Position numbers and translations under genes: made by a program. Positions 23,175 to 31,794 of a stretch of DNA of 64,000 nucleotides are shown one piece after another. A model generated the notes under the pieces. That model worked only from the letters and a program-made list of their open reading frames with translations. It made no database searches and was not told the origin of the DNA. The DNA lies in the NCBI RefSeq assembly GCF_000015645.1, contig NC_008816.1:930001-994000 (forward strand), written 5' to 3'. Origin of the DNA: Prochlorococcus marinus str. AS9601. Its GTDB lineage: Bacteria > Cyanobacteriota > Cyanobacteriia > PCC-6307 > Cyanobiaceae. Every line of letters begins with the position of its first letter. Position 1 is the stretch's first letter.

Positions 23175-23945
23175 TTAATCACAACAATTATTATCCTCAA
23201 TAGAGCTGATATTTATATCCTCTAATTTATCTTTTATGGAATCAGGGCTTCCACAGGCCAATACACCTTTATCCAAAACAATAACTTGATCATAACTATT
23301 TAACGAGGTACCCCAATCATGACTGCTCACCATTAAAGAAAGACCAGCATCAGCAAGTTGACGAACAATTTTTAGAAAATCCTCCTTTGCAGGTGGATCT
23401 AAAGCTGCACAAGGTTCATCAAGAAGGAAAATTTTTGCTGGAGACATTAATGTTTTGGCTAATAGAGCTCTTTGTTGTTGTCCACCAGATAAAGAATCAA
23501 GCCTTCTTTTAGCAATATTTGCAATGCCGACTCTTTGCATTGTGGCCTCCAATTCACAGCATTTATTAATCCATGCATTAGGGTTAGCAAGAAGAGCTTT
23601 TATTTGAAAAGGACTACTACTTTTTGATTTTGAGTATTTTATTTGTCCTAATGAAACTAGTTTTTCTACAGTTATTGGAAATTTCCAATTCATAGAGCTT
23701 CTTTGTGGCATGAGTGCCACCTGAGATCTTTGTCTAATTAACTTCTCCCCGTCAATTGTTATCTGGCCATTATCAGGGATACATTGTCCCTGCAATATTC
23801 TTAAAAGAGTAGATTTGCCAGCTCCGTTTGGTCCTACTAGAGCAGTTAATGTACCTGGTTCAACTGTTATAGAAACTTTACTTATAGCCGGGCTTACATT
23901 TTTTGCATACGAATAAGATAAATTTTCAGCTACTAGTAGTGACAT
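23175..23945 (-). CDS. znuC: Zinc ABC transporter ATPase ZnuC
   Basis: 256 residues with Walker A GPNGAGKST (38-46), signature LSGGQQQR (152-159) and Walker B FLLDEP (173-178), followed by a switch His in SSHDWG. It powers zinc uptake with ZnuB and ZnuA. The C-terminus ends DNNCCD, a short Cys-Cys that might bind metal. ATG start at 23945; the Zur-type palindrome lies 92-108 bases upstream and could serve both znuC and the divergent znuA. Confidence 0.92.
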   Translation of the reverse strand: MSLLVAENLSYSYAKNVSPAISKVSITVEPGTLTALVGPNGAGKSTLLRILQGQCIPDNGQITIDGEKLIRQRSQVALMPQRSSMNWKFPITVEKLVSLGQIKYSKSKSSSPFQIKALLANPNAWINKCCELEATMQRVGIANIAKRRLDSLSGGQQQRALLAKTLMSPAKIFLLDEPCAALDPPAKEDFLKIVRQLADAGLSLMVSSHDWGTSLNSYDQVIVLDKGVLACGSPDSIKDKLEDINISSIEDNNCCD

Positions 23946-24036
23946 TAATGATTGAACTTACAACCCCATAATATTTTAATTATGGAAAATAATTTACTTT
24001 AAAAACATTTTATACCTAAACTTGCATATAAAAATG

Positions 24037-24053
24037 AAAATGATTATCATTTT
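24037..24053. promoter_or_regulatory. Perfect Zur/Fur-type palindrome
   Basis: AAAATGATTATCATTTT is a perfect 8-1-8 inverted repeat in the 129-bp spacer between divergent znuC and znuA, 21 bases before the znuA ATG. It matches the AT-rich TGATnATCA core of Fur-family sites. With zur 1 kb away, zinc-dependent repression of both transcripts is the natural reading. Confidence 0.85.
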
Positions 24054-24074
24054 AAAATATCTATCATTTTTTTT

Positions 24075-25238
24075 ATGTCAATTTTTAAGAGAATTTTTTC
24101 AAGCTATATATCTCATAAAAAAGTATCTATCCGAAATTCACTTATCGCTAGTGCGGCATTATTCTCAATAAATACAAACGGTGCCTTTGCTGAAAGTAAA
24201 AACTATGTAGCAGTTGAGCCTCTTACCTGCGATATCGTTAAATCTATAGCACTCCCTTCCGATGAAGTTATATGTCTAGTAGATAGAAAACAAGATGTTC
24301 ATGATTTAAAAATTTCTCCAAAACAGGCAAGATTATTAAAAAAGGCAGATAAAGTTTTTACTTTAGGGACAGAAATGACACCCGCAATGAGGAATTGGGT
24401 GAAGAGAAATAGCACTGTTGTTTTAGGCGTAAGCGCAATTGATATTGACGATCATAGTGACCATGATGACCACGACGATCATGGACACTCAGCAAAGAAA
24501 CATGATGACCATGATGACCATGATGACCACGACGATCATGGACACTCAGCAAAGAAACATGATGACCATGATGACCACGACGATCATGGACACTCAGCAA
24601 AGAAACATGATGACCATGATGACCATGATGACCACGACCATCATGATCACGGAGGCGTGGATCCACATGTCTGGCATGATCCTCATAACATCATCAAGAT
24701 GGGTGAAGTCGTATCAAAAAGTCTTAAAAAAGACGTGTCTGAAAGAAAACTACGCAAAGCTATCTCTAATAGATTCAAAACTTTTGACAAAACACTAGAA
24801 GATCTTGATAAATGGATTGTCAAACAAGTATCTACTATCCCTTCTTCAAATCGTGTAATTGTCTCAAAACACAAAGCTATGGATTACTATGGCGATGCAT
24901 TTGGTTTTGAAACGATAAGTTTATTAGATTTCTTAGGTCATTCATCTAGCCTGAGGCCTCAGAACATATCAAAAGTTTTAAATGAGTTAAAGGAAGAAAA
25001 TGTCAAAGTCATATTTAAGGAGCAAGAGCCTGCTTCAAAATTAGTCAATAATTTAAGCAAGCAAAGTTCTATCCCACTCTCTTCTAATCAAATTTTTGTC
25101 GATGGACTAATGATGGAAGGAAACACTATCACTGTGGCAGTTCATAACACGTGCACTATCGTCAATGAGCTTGGTGGCTCATGTGATGAGACAACAGGTT
25201 TTGATTTAGCAAGTAACTGGGGATCACTTAATCAATAA
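24075..25238 (+). CDS. znuA: Zinc-binding protein ZnuA with His-rich loop
   Basis: 387 residues, longer than most ZnuA (about 310) because of a His/Asp-rich loop at roughly residues 126-200. A signal peptide ends near SINTNGAFA (residue 39). The zinc ligands are recognisable: VHDLKISP (His76), HVWHDPHN, SKHKAMDYYG and FKEQEPASK. The loop carries three GHSAKKH units between DDHDDH runs and may hold zinc or hand it to the binding cleft. Works in the periplasm with ZnuBC. Confidence 0.94.
   Translation: MSIFKRIFSSYISHKKVSIRNSLIASAALFSINTNGAFAESKNYVAVEPLTCDIVKSIALPSDEVICLVDRKQDVHDLKISPKQARLLKKADKVFTLGTEMTPAMRNWVKRNSTVVLGVSAIDIDDHSDHDDHDDHGHSAKKHDDHDDHDDHDDHGHSAKKHDDHDDHDDHGHSAKKHDDHDDHDDHDHHDHGGVDPHVWHDPHNIIKMGEVVSKSLKKDVSERKLRKAISNRFKTFDKTLEDLDKWIVKQVSTIPSSNRVIVSKHKAMDYYGDAFGFETISLLDFLGHSSSLRPQNISKVLNELKEENVKVIFKEQEPASKLVNNLSKQSSIPLSSNQIFVDGLMMEGNTITVAVHNTCTIVNELGGSCDETTGFDLASNWGSLNQ
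24450..24650 (+). repeat. His/Asp-rich tandem repeats in znuA
   Basis: Imperfect direct repeats of 39-48 bp with the shared core CATGGACACTCAGCAAAGAA (three copies) and GATGACCATGATGACCA runs of variable length. Unit lengths are multiples of three, so copy changes keep the frame. Confidence 0.88.
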
Positions 25239-25251
25239 AATTTTATAGATA

Positions 25252-25268
25252 AAAATGGTTTTCATTTC
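25252..25268. promoter_or_regulatory. Second, imperfect Zur-type box
   Basis: AAAATGGTTTTCATTTC matches 14 of 17 positions of the znuA palindrome and lies 54 bases before the cobW-type GTPase start. It suggests that the GTPase and the WD40 gene belong to the Zur regulon. Confidence 0.6.
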
Positions 25269-25322
25269 GATTTTTTGATTATTATATTGATGGTTAGCAT
25301 TACATTTTAAAAACAGAGCGAA

Positions 25323-26672
25323 ATGAGTATTAAGGAAAAGGTTCCTGTAACCATACTTACTGGATTCTTAGGATCAGGGAAGACTACTTTGCTTAATAGA
25401 ATATTGAGTGAAGAGCACGGGAAAAGAATAGCAGTAATTGAAAATGAATACGGTGAAGTGGGTATAGATCAAGGGCTCGTAATTAATGCAGATGAAGAAG
25501 TGTTTGAGATGTCAAACGGGTGCATTTGTTGTACTGTTCGCGGCGATTTAATAAGAGTCCTTGGCAACCTTATGAAAAGAAGAGATAAGTTTGACTATGT
25601 TTTAGTAGAAACGACAGGATTAGCAGATCCAGGTCCAGTTGCTCAGACATTTTTCATGGATGAAGAGATTAGTTCTGAATTCACTCTTGATGGAATTGTG
25701 ACTTTAGTTGATGCTGCCCACATTGATCAACAGTTAGGCAGGAGTGATGAAAGTTCAGAACAAGTGGCATTTGCAGATGTTCTTGTCCTTAATAAAACTG
25801 ATTTAGTCTCTGATGATGCACTAAATACTCTTGAATCGAGATTGAGAGACATGAACCGAATGACCCGAATTATTAGAGCCGAGAATGCCAAAGTACCAAT
25901 TGAAACAGTCTTAAATCTAAGTGCATTTGATCTTGATCAGATCCTTAAACGCAGGCCAACATTCCTTGAACCAGAATATCCTTTTGAATGGACAGGTGTT
26001 TACGATCTTGATGCAGGTAAATATGAATTAATGCTAGAAGAAGGACCCGATCCAGAAATGTCCTTAGTAGCCCTCGCTAACCAAGGAGAGAGTGAAGAGG
26101 AACTTAAAGATGGTGCTGAATCCTCCGTGAGACTTTATGCAGAAAAAGCTAATAGTTTAGATCCTGGAAATACCATCCCATATGGAGAACATATAAATCT
26201 CAAATTGGAGGATAAAGGAAATAAATCATTCATCCTGAACATAGAAAAACCAACAAAAATAGGTTTGTTTACACAGCACACTGCTGAAGAATTCAATATG
26301 AAAGTCATTAAAAGTGACGAAAATAAAGAGATTCCATTTAATACTGAAAGATTCTGGCAAGCAGAGCACGAACATGATGATGAAGTAGGCTCAATTGCTA
26401 TAGAGCGTTTTGGAGATGTTGACCCAGAAAAACTAAATACTTGGATGGGAAGACTTCTATCAGAAAAAGGAGTGGATATATTCAGAACTAAAGGTTTCAT
26501 AAGTTACTCAGGTAACCCAAGGAGAATAGTTTTCCAGGGAGTTCACATGTTATTTACTGCACAACCTGATAAAGAATGGGGTAACGAACCTCGTAGAAAT
26601 CAACTTGTTTTTATCGGTAGAAATTTAAATGAGAAAGAGATGCAAGAAGGCTTTGATAAATGCCTGAAATAG
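25323..26672 (+). CDS. COG0523 (CobW/ZNG1-like) GTPase
   Basis: 449 residues. G1 loop GFLGSGKTTLL (14-24), metal motif CICC (67-70), ENEYGEVGIDQG switch region, VVETTGLADPGP-type G3 (LVETTGLADP) and NKTD G4. The C-terminal CobW domain starts near RTKGFISYSG. COG0523 proteins deliver metal; members under a Zur box are the zinc-linked subgroup (ZNG1/ZigA-like), which fits this context better than cobalamin synthesis. The stop overlaps the next gene by 13 bases. Confidence 0.9.
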   Translation: MSIKEKVPVTILTGFLGSGKTTLLNRILSEEHGKRIAVIENEYGEVGIDQGLVINADEEVFEMSNGCICCTVRGDLIRVLGNLMKRRDKFDYVLVETTGLADPGPVAQTFFMDEEISSEFTLDGIVTLVDAAHIDQQLGRSDESSEQVAFADVLVLNKTDLVSDDALNTLESRLRDMNRMTRIIRAENAKVPIETVLNLSAFDLDQILKRRPTFLEPEYPFEWTGVYDLDAGKYELMLEEGPDPEMSLVALANQGESEEELKDGAESSVRLYAEKANSLDPGNTIPYGEHINLKLEDKGNKSFILNIEKPTKIGLFTQHTAEEFNMKVIKSDENKEIPFNTERFWQAEHEHDDEVGSIAIERFGDVDPEKLNTWMGRLLSEKGVDIFRTKGFISYSGNPRRIVFQGVHMLFTAQPDKEWGNEPRRNQLVFIGRNLNEKEMQEGFDKCLK

Positions 26673-27733
26673 AACCATTTAGCCCAAGAGGCATGTTCCA
26701 TGAAGGATGGACTGCTGAAGTTAACGATTACGCCATAGCATGTGGCTGGGCTCTTAAAGGAAAACAATTTATTGTTGGCGACGTAGCAGGAGGTCTTTTT
26801 TCGTTCGAAGGAGATACTGGAAAAATTATTTGGAAAAAAGAAAATACTCACTCTGGTGGTCTACTAGCAATGGCAATTCATCCAGAGGGTGAAATTTTTG
26901 CAACATCAGGTCAGGATGGAAATGTTCAAATTTGTAATTGCCATGAAGGTAAAGTTATTAAAACACTTGATCTTGGCAAAGGTTGGGTAGAACACCTCAA
27001 GTGGTCTAATGACGGTTTATTTCTAGCGATAGCTTCCTCAAAAAAAGTATATGTTTTTAATGAAATTGGTGAAGAGAAATGGATCTCAGAAGACCATCCA
27101 AGCACAGTAAGTGCAATAACGTGGTCAAATAAAAATGAGCTAGCAACTGCTTGCTATGGAAGAGTGACATTCTTTGACATAGTTAATAATAAAACGAATC
27201 AAAAACTCGAATGGCAAGGATCATTGGTATCTATGGAATTAAGCCCTGATGGAGATATAGTCGCCTGTGGGAGTCAAGACAATTCAGTTCATTTTTGGAG
27301 AAGATCAACAGGAATGGATGCTGAAATGACTGGATACCCTGGAAAACCAAGTCACCTTTCTTTTGATGACAGCGGAAAATTATTAGCGACTAGCGGCAGT
27401 GAAAGAATTACAGTATGGAGCTTTATAGGAAATGGTCCAGAAGGGACTATGCCAGGAGAGCTATGTCACCATACAGAACCTATTTCGAGCTTAGCCTTTT
27501 CAAATAAAGGTATGCTTGTAGCCTCAGGATCTAGGGATGGTTCTGTTGTCGCAAGTTTCCTAAAAAATGACGGCAATGGAGACCCAGTTGGGGCTGCATT
27601 TGCCGGAGATTTGGTAGGGGCAATATCATGGAGACCTGATGATTGTGCACTTGCAGCAGTTAATGCAAAAGGTGTTGTAAATGTATGGAAATTTAAAGTT
27701 CGTACTAACCTTTTTTCAAAGGGATTTAAGTAA
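26660..27733 (+). CDS. WD40 beta-propeller protein
   Basis: 357 residues with about seven WD40-type blades (blade endings VQICNCHEG, VHFWRRSTG, ITVWSFIG, VNVWKFKV; GH-like starts at HSGGLLAMAIHPEGE and HTEPISSLAFSNKG). No signal peptide, so cytoplasmic scaffold. Its ATG lies 13 bases inside the GTPase gene, implying translational coupling and a joint role in the zinc response. The partner is unknown. Confidence 0.88.
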   Translation: MPEIEPFSPRGMFHEGWTAEVNDYAIACGWALKGKQFIVGDVAGGLFSFEGDTGKIIWKKENTHSGGLLAMAIHPEGEIFATSGQDGNVQICNCHEGKVIKTLDLGKGWVEHLKWSNDGLFLAIASSKKVYVFNEIGEEKWISEDHPSTVSAITWSNKNELATACYGRVTFFDIVNNKTNQKLEWQGSLVSMELSPDGDIVACGSQDNSVHFWRRSTGMDAEMTGYPGKPSHLSFDDSGKLLATSGSERITVWSFIGNGPEGTMPGELCHHTEPISSLAFSNKGMLVASGSRDGSVVASFLKNDGNGDPVGAAFAGDLVGAISWRPDDCALAAVNAKGVVNVWKFKVRTNLFSKGFK

Positions 27734-27751
27734 AAAGTAGAAATTTATTAA

Positions 27752-27907
27752 TTACCAATAGTTAGCTTTTAAATGTCTTTCCATACAAATGACCTCACAG
27801 TCATTATCTATGCCTTTTGGGTGAATATCGCAATATGAGAGACATTGAAAATATTCGTCTATGGGATTAGATTTATCAGTTTTACTAACTTCTTTCGACT
27901 GCTTCAT
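27752..27907 (-). CDS. 51-aa Cys-rich peptide
   Basis: ATG at 27907 to TAA at 27752. Four cysteines in 20 residues (YFQCLSYCDIH, NDCEVICMER) with His residues nearby could bind a metal. This may be meaningful next to a zinc island but is only a suggestion. It converges with the WD40 gene, 18 bases apart. Confidence 0.6.
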   Translation of the reverse strand: MKQSKEVSKTDKSNPIDEYFQCLSYCDIHPKGIDNDCEVICMERHLKANYW

Positions 27908-28119
27908 AAAAGACTTCCTCAATTATTTAAAATTAAGATAGACGAATTAAATATCAAAGGAAATAAGCAAAACTTACTAAAAATATCTGAAAAAAAATAG
28001 CACAATTGATTACTACTCTCGGATATTTTTAATTAAAAAGCAATGCGTATAAAAACGGATTGTCATTAGAGAAATATTTTCCTAATTTTATATTGTTGAG
28101 TTCTAGGAGGTCTTTCAAA

Positions 28120-28152
28120 ATGATCGATAGCCTGCCTGAAATTTCGGAATAA
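28120..28152 (+). other. 10-codon mini-frame with strong ribosome site
   Basis: ATG at 28120 to TAA at 28150-28152, coding MIDSLPEISE. It follows a strong AGGAGGT (28106-28112) at ideal spacing, which is rare in this AT-rich genome. Could be a leader peptide or a chance site in a structured RNA. Confidence 0.35.
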
Positions 28153-28193
28153 ACCGAACTAATTTAATTAACTGCTCCAATTATTTTTTATTA

Positions 28194-28283
28194 ATGTCTA
28201 AGCTTCCTTCTTCTGCATCGTTTAGGTGCCCTTTAAGAAACAAGCTTAATTCTAGAGTTTTTGCCCCAGTTAAAGACAATTAG
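28194..28283 (+). CDS. Possible 29-aa peptide
   Basis: ATG at 28194 to TAG at 28281-28283, coding MSKLPSSASFRCPLRNKLNS plus nine more residues. It is basic, Ser-rich and unlike random AT-rich sequence in composition. No ribosome site stands out. It may be a real small protein of the transcript that ends at 28409, or part of a structured RNA. Confidence 0.35.
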   Translation: MSKLPSSASFRCPLRNKLNSRVFAPVKDN

Positions 28284-28310
28284 TTAATTTTGGTGAGCAT
28301 TAGCTTAATA

Positions 28311-28410
28311 GAAGTTAGCAACAAGGATCCATGATTTAGGTGCGTTTTTAACTTCAGTAAAAAATATAAGTAAGAGATAAAAGAGGGCTTATTTAAGCCC
28401 TCTTTTTTTA
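28311..28410 (+). ncRNA. Candidate structured RNA 3' part with terminator
   Basis: A 7-bp stem GAAGTTA/TAACTTC (28311-28317 with 28349-28355) is followed by the terminator at 28382-28409. No annotated plus-strand gene is close upstream, so this must end an otherwise unassigned transcript, perhaps starting near 28090. Not tmRNA, RNase P RNA or 6S RNA as far as I can see. The rest of 27908-28466 holds only the two small frames listed. Confidence 0.45.
28382..28409 (+). terminator. Strong rho-independent terminator
   Basis: Perfect 9-bp stem AGAGGGCTT/AAGCCCTCT (28382-28390 with 28395-28403), four-base loop, then seven T residues counting the last base of the stem. It ends a plus-strand transcript 58 bases before the next gene. 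Confidence 0.85.
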
Positions 28411-28466
28411 TTAAGATGACTTTCTTTTAATTTTATAGATAATGATTAAAGTAATAAAATTTTAAA

Positions 28467-28742
28467 ATGGTTCAATATTATTGCCCATATTGCAATCCTA
28501 AATATCAATTTCAAAAACAATCGTCTAATGGTACTTTAATTTGTGGCTTGTGTGGAGAGGATCTTATAAAAAAACCATTTATTAGGTTGAACCAGATAAT
28601 TGCTTTAGTTGCCGCATCATCATTACTTCTACCGTTAATATATACTTTTATTTTTTTAATTAAAAATCAAATAAATCCTCCTAATAAAAATTATCAAGCA
28701 AATAGTACTTTAATGATAATTATCAAAGAAAAACTTTCATAA
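28467..28742 (+). CDS. Zinc-ribbon membrane protein
   Basis: 91 residues. N-terminal zinc ribbon with CPYC (6-9) and CGLCGE near residue 26, then a helix (QIIALVAASSLLLPLIYTFI) and a short polar tail. Similar architecture to the protein at 4033 but the ribbon is followed by a longer tail. Function unknown. Confidence 0.65.
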   Translation: MVQYYCPYCNPKYQFQKQSSNGTLICGLCGEDLIKKPFIRLNQIIALVAASSLLLPLIYTFIFLIKNQINPPNKNYQANSTLMIIIKEKLS

Positions 28743-28766
28743 AACAATTTAAAAAATCTAGAGAGG

Positions 28767-28988
28767 TTAACCCCTACATAGTGATTTATTTAAACAAGAA
28801 TTTTTACTCTCAATATTTATTCGATCATCAATATTTTTTAATTTGTTTTTATTACTTATTACTTTAACTTTTTGGCCGCAATGTTCTTTGCAACCACCAT
28901 TAAATAAATTATGTGCATATAAACTGGAACTATTCGTAAGTAATAAAAGAAAAATTATTTTATAAATTTGATTAAAATATGAAATCAT
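28767..28988 (-). CDS. Small Cys-containing exported protein
   Basis: 73 residues with a signal peptide (IIFLLLLTNSSSLYA, cleavage near residue 25). The mature part has four cysteines (GGCKEHCGQ, NSCLNKSLCRG) likely to form disulfides or bind metal. Its GGC/H pattern recalls the exported protein at 15293, but the match is weak. Function unknown. Confidence 0.6.
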   Translation of the reverse strand: MISYFNQIYKIIFLLLLTNSSSLYAHNLFNGGCKEHCGQKVKVISNKNKLKNIDDRINIESKNSCLNKSLCRG

Positions 28989-29032
28989 TTTTTATTATGA
29001 TTTTCCAATAATTAGTAAATAAATAATATCAG

Positions 29033-29269
29033 TTAATTCCAAGGAGTGTTTATAAGTCCCCAGATATCGAAGAAGAAAAATAAAACTGCAATAACAACAA
29101 GATCCCATGCTCTTTCCCTAAAAGCCCAAGGTGCAATAAAAACTTCCCCAAGTCCGTGAAGTGCCGCCCCTACTGGTAGATGATCAAGAACCAGCAAACT
29201 ATGAGAGAGGATAAAAAGAAAGCTTGCGAAATATCTAAAAAAAACAAATTGCCAATTACTAGAACTCAT
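29033..29269 (-). CDS. Two-helix membrane protein
   Basis: 78 residues with two helices (FFRYFASFLFILSHSLLVL and WDLVVIAVLFFFFDIWGLI) and a loop containing DHLPVGAALHGLGEVFIAPW. The loop Gly/His pattern looks conserved. No family recognised. ATG start. Confidence 0.62.
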   Translation of the reverse strand: MSSSNWQFVFFRYFASFLFILSHSLLVLDHLPVGAALHGLGEVFIAPWAFRERAWDLVVIAVLFFFFDIWGLINTPWN

Positions 29270-29397
29270 GCTTTTTAGATTTTTAAGAAATATACTTCAA
29301 TGATCAAAATAATGATATAGATCTAGTCAAGAGATATTATTTTTGGTAGCCATAAATACGAATAAAGATATAAAGCTAAAGTAAAAGTTACTAAACG

Positions 29398-30840
29398 ATG
29401 AAATATATGTTTTCAAGTTATCAGCCTAAAAATAGTTTTGATGAATACTTTAAGGACAATGTAAACTCTGCTAGAGAAATATTGATTCCACTTCTTTCAT
29501 CTTTAGATAATATGGGACTTGAAGAATTAAACAGGAATCACTCTGCCGCAAAAAAATTATTACTAAGACATGGTGCAACTTTTAGATTAAACGATACTGG
29601 TTTAAAAGGTACTGAGAGAATATTACCTTTTGATCCACTTCCCAGAATAATTAGTAAAGATGATTGGGTAACGTTAGAAAAAGGCCTAAAACAAAGGCTT
29701 GAGGCAATAGATTTATTCCTAGATGATATTTATAATTCTCAAAAAATAATAAATGATGGAATAATTCCAAGAGAATTAATAGAGAGTTCAGAAGGTTGGA
29801 GACCTCAGATGATAGGTTTCAAACCTCCACTAAATAAATGGTGTCAAATTTCGGGACTTGATTTAATAAGGGATAGAAAAGGAGATTGGCATGTTTTAGA
29901 AGATAATTTAAGGTGCCCTTCTGGGGTTGCTTATTTTTTAGAAAATAGATTAGTTATGAAAAATATTTTTCCTAATCTTTTCTCAGGAAGAATAGTAAAA
30001 CCAATTGATGAATATCCATCATATCTTTTAAAAACGCTTCAAGAACTTGCTGTTTGGACTGACACTCCCAAGATAGTTCTACTAACTCCAGGAATTTTTA
30101 ATAGTGCTTATTTTGAACATAGTTATCTAGCGCAAGAAATGGGCATCCAACTAGTTCAAGGTCATGACTTAGTTTGTAATGATGATTATGTATATTTAAA
30201 AACTACCTCTGGATTAAAAAGAGTAGATGTCATTTACAGGCGAATTGATGATGATTTCTTAGATCCTCTTAATTTCAGAAAAGATTCCTGCCTTGGTGTC
30301 AGCGGATTACTTGATGTTTTTAAGGCAGGTCATGTTGCTTTAGCAAATGCACCTGGTACTGGAATAGCAGATGACAAAATGATTTATTCATTTGTTCCAA
30401 AAATGATTAAATATTATCTTGATGAAGAAATTATTATTAAAAATGTAGAAACGTATATTTGTCATTACCAAAAGGATCGAGAATATGTTCTAGAAAATTT
30501 ATCAAAACTTGTTGTTAAGTCTGTAGCAGAAGCCGGTGGTTATGGAATGTTAATTGGACCTCACTCAACAACCAGTGAAATAGAAGAATTCGCTAATAAA
30601 ATTAAAAATAATCCTAGAAATTTCATAGCACAACCAACGTTAGAATTATCTACTGTGCCATCGTTATGTGATGGAGAACTATATCCATGTCATGTTGATT
30701 TAAGGCCATACATCTTAAGAGGAAAAGATTCATGGGTTAGCCCAGGCGGGCTAACGAGGGTAGCATTAAAAAAAGGATCATTAGTCGTCAATTCTTCTCA
30801 AGGTGGAGGATGCAAAGATACATGGGTTGTAGGTAAATAA
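29398..30840 (+). CDS. Circularly permuted ATP-grasp protein
   Basis: 480 residues of the circularly permuted ATP-grasp type 2 family (formerly DUF404/DUF407). VLEDNLRCPSGVAYFLENR and VVKSVAEAGGYGMLIGP are ATP-grasp hallmarks, and PCHVDLRPYILRG is the C-terminal strand. The family is predicted to form amide bonds. It is the first gene of a tight set (one base to the alpha-E gene) with a transglutaminase-like protease; the likely joint activity is making and trimming a small peptide or peptide tag. Substrate unknown. Confidence 0.9.
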   Translation: MKYMFSSYQPKNSFDEYFKDNVNSAREILIPLLSSLDNMGLEELNRNHSAAKKLLLRHGATFRLNDTGLKGTERILPFDPLPRIISKDDWVTLEKGLKQRLEAIDLFLDDIYNSQKIINDGIIPRELIESSEGWRPQMIGFKPPLNKWCQISGLDLIRDRKGDWHVLEDNLRCPSGVAYFLENRLVMKNIFPNLFSGRIVKPIDEYPSYLLKTLQELAVWTDTPKIVLLTPGIFNSAYFEHSYLAQEMGIQLVQGHDLVCNDDYVYLKTTSGLKRVDVIYRRIDDDFLDPLNFRKDSCLGVSGLLDVFKAGHVALANAPGTGIADDKMIYSFVPKMIKYYLDEEIIIKNVETYICHYQKDREYVLENLSKLVVKSVAEAGGYGMLIGPHSTTSEIEEFANKIKNNPRNFIAQPTLELSTVPSLCDGELYPCHVDLRPYILRGKDSWVSPGGLTRVALKKGSLVVNSSQGGGCKDTWVVGK

Positions 30841-30841
30841 T

Positions 30842-31783
30842 ATGCTTTTAAGTCGTGTAGCAGAATCTCTTTATTGGATCAATCGTTATTTAGAACGTGC
30901 GGAAAACATATCTCGTTTCGTGGAAGTAAGCGAAGCAATGTCATTAGATTGTCCGCCAGGAAGTGCAGAACCCTGGCTACCGTTAATTGACGCTTCTAGT
31001 GACAGAGAATCTTTTGATAAAAGATTCCCAGAGAAAAAACCTGATGACGTTATTAATTTTTTAATAAGAGATCGTTTAAACCCAAACAGTATAATTTCTT
31101 GCATTCAAATGGCAAGAGAAAATGCACGACAAATCAGAGATGTTATGACCACAGAAATGTGGGAACAAATTAATATTTTATATTGGAATATGCAAGAAGG
31201 AGAAGCAATATGGAATAAACCAAGACAAGAACAATTAAGCGAAATAAGGAGAGAATGTCAGCTTTTTTATGGAATTACAGATGCGACTCTAAGCAAAGAT
31301 CTTGCCTGGAGATTCAGCATTCTTGGAAGATTAATCGAAAGAGCTGACAAAACATCAAGAATTTTAGATGTTAAATATTATTTACTCTTACCCAGCTTAG
31401 ATGAACTTGGAGGAGTTCTTGATGAACTGCAATGGATTGCACTTTTACGTTCAGCTGGAGCTTATCAAATGTTTAGGAAAGCAGTGCAAAATTCTATAAA
31501 GCCGAATTCAGTTGCGAGATTTCTTTTACTTGATCCAATTTTCCCTAGATCAGTAAGATACTGTCTTGATGGGATAAGCAATACTCTTAAATCAATAGAT
31601 AACTCTCCAAGTACTGAAAATCCTTCAGAATTAGAATGCATGAGAGGTTTGCTTAAAGCAAAGTGGAGTTATATCAGAATTGAAGATATAATCAATGATG
31701 GTTTACATGAGGCGATTGATTCATTGCAAATGGATTTAAATAAATTAAATGATCTCATTCAAGAAAAATATTTTATTAATTAA
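30842..31783 (+). CDS. Alpha-E domain protein (DUF403)
   Basis: 313 residues, all helical. The start MLLSRVAESLYWINRYLERA plus ENISRF is the signature of the alpha-E family, with further helices at NARQIRDVMTTEMWEQINIL and FSILGRLIERADKTSRIL. This domain accompanies permuted ATP-grasp enzymes and transglutaminases across bacteria and is presumed to bind their substrate or form a scaffold. ATG lies one base after the previous stop. Confidence 0.9.
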   Translation: MLLSRVAESLYWINRYLERAENISRFVEVSEAMSLDCPPGSAEPWLPLIDASSDRESFDKRFPEKKPDDVINFLIRDRLNPNSIISCIQMARENARQIRDVMTTEMWEQINILYWNMQEGEAIWNKPRQEQLSEIRRECQLFYGITDATLSKDLAWRFSILGRLIERADKTSRILDVKYYLLLPSLDELGGVLDELQWIALLRSAGAYQMFRKAVQNSIKPNSVARFLLLDPIFPRSVRYCLDGISNTLKSIDNSPSTENPSELECMRGLLKAKWSYIRIEDIINDGLHEAIDSLQMDLNKLNDLIQEKYFIN

Positions 31784-31794
31784 AAAGTTTATTA

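Noticed and set aside
24358-24798. Open frames in other phases across the znuA His repeat
   Set aside because: They arise from the repetitive codons and have no start signal or family.
28090-28410. tmRNA, RNase P RNA or 6S RNA
   Set aside because: No tag sequence, no conserved RNase P core and no 6S-type long stem; left as an unassigned transcript.
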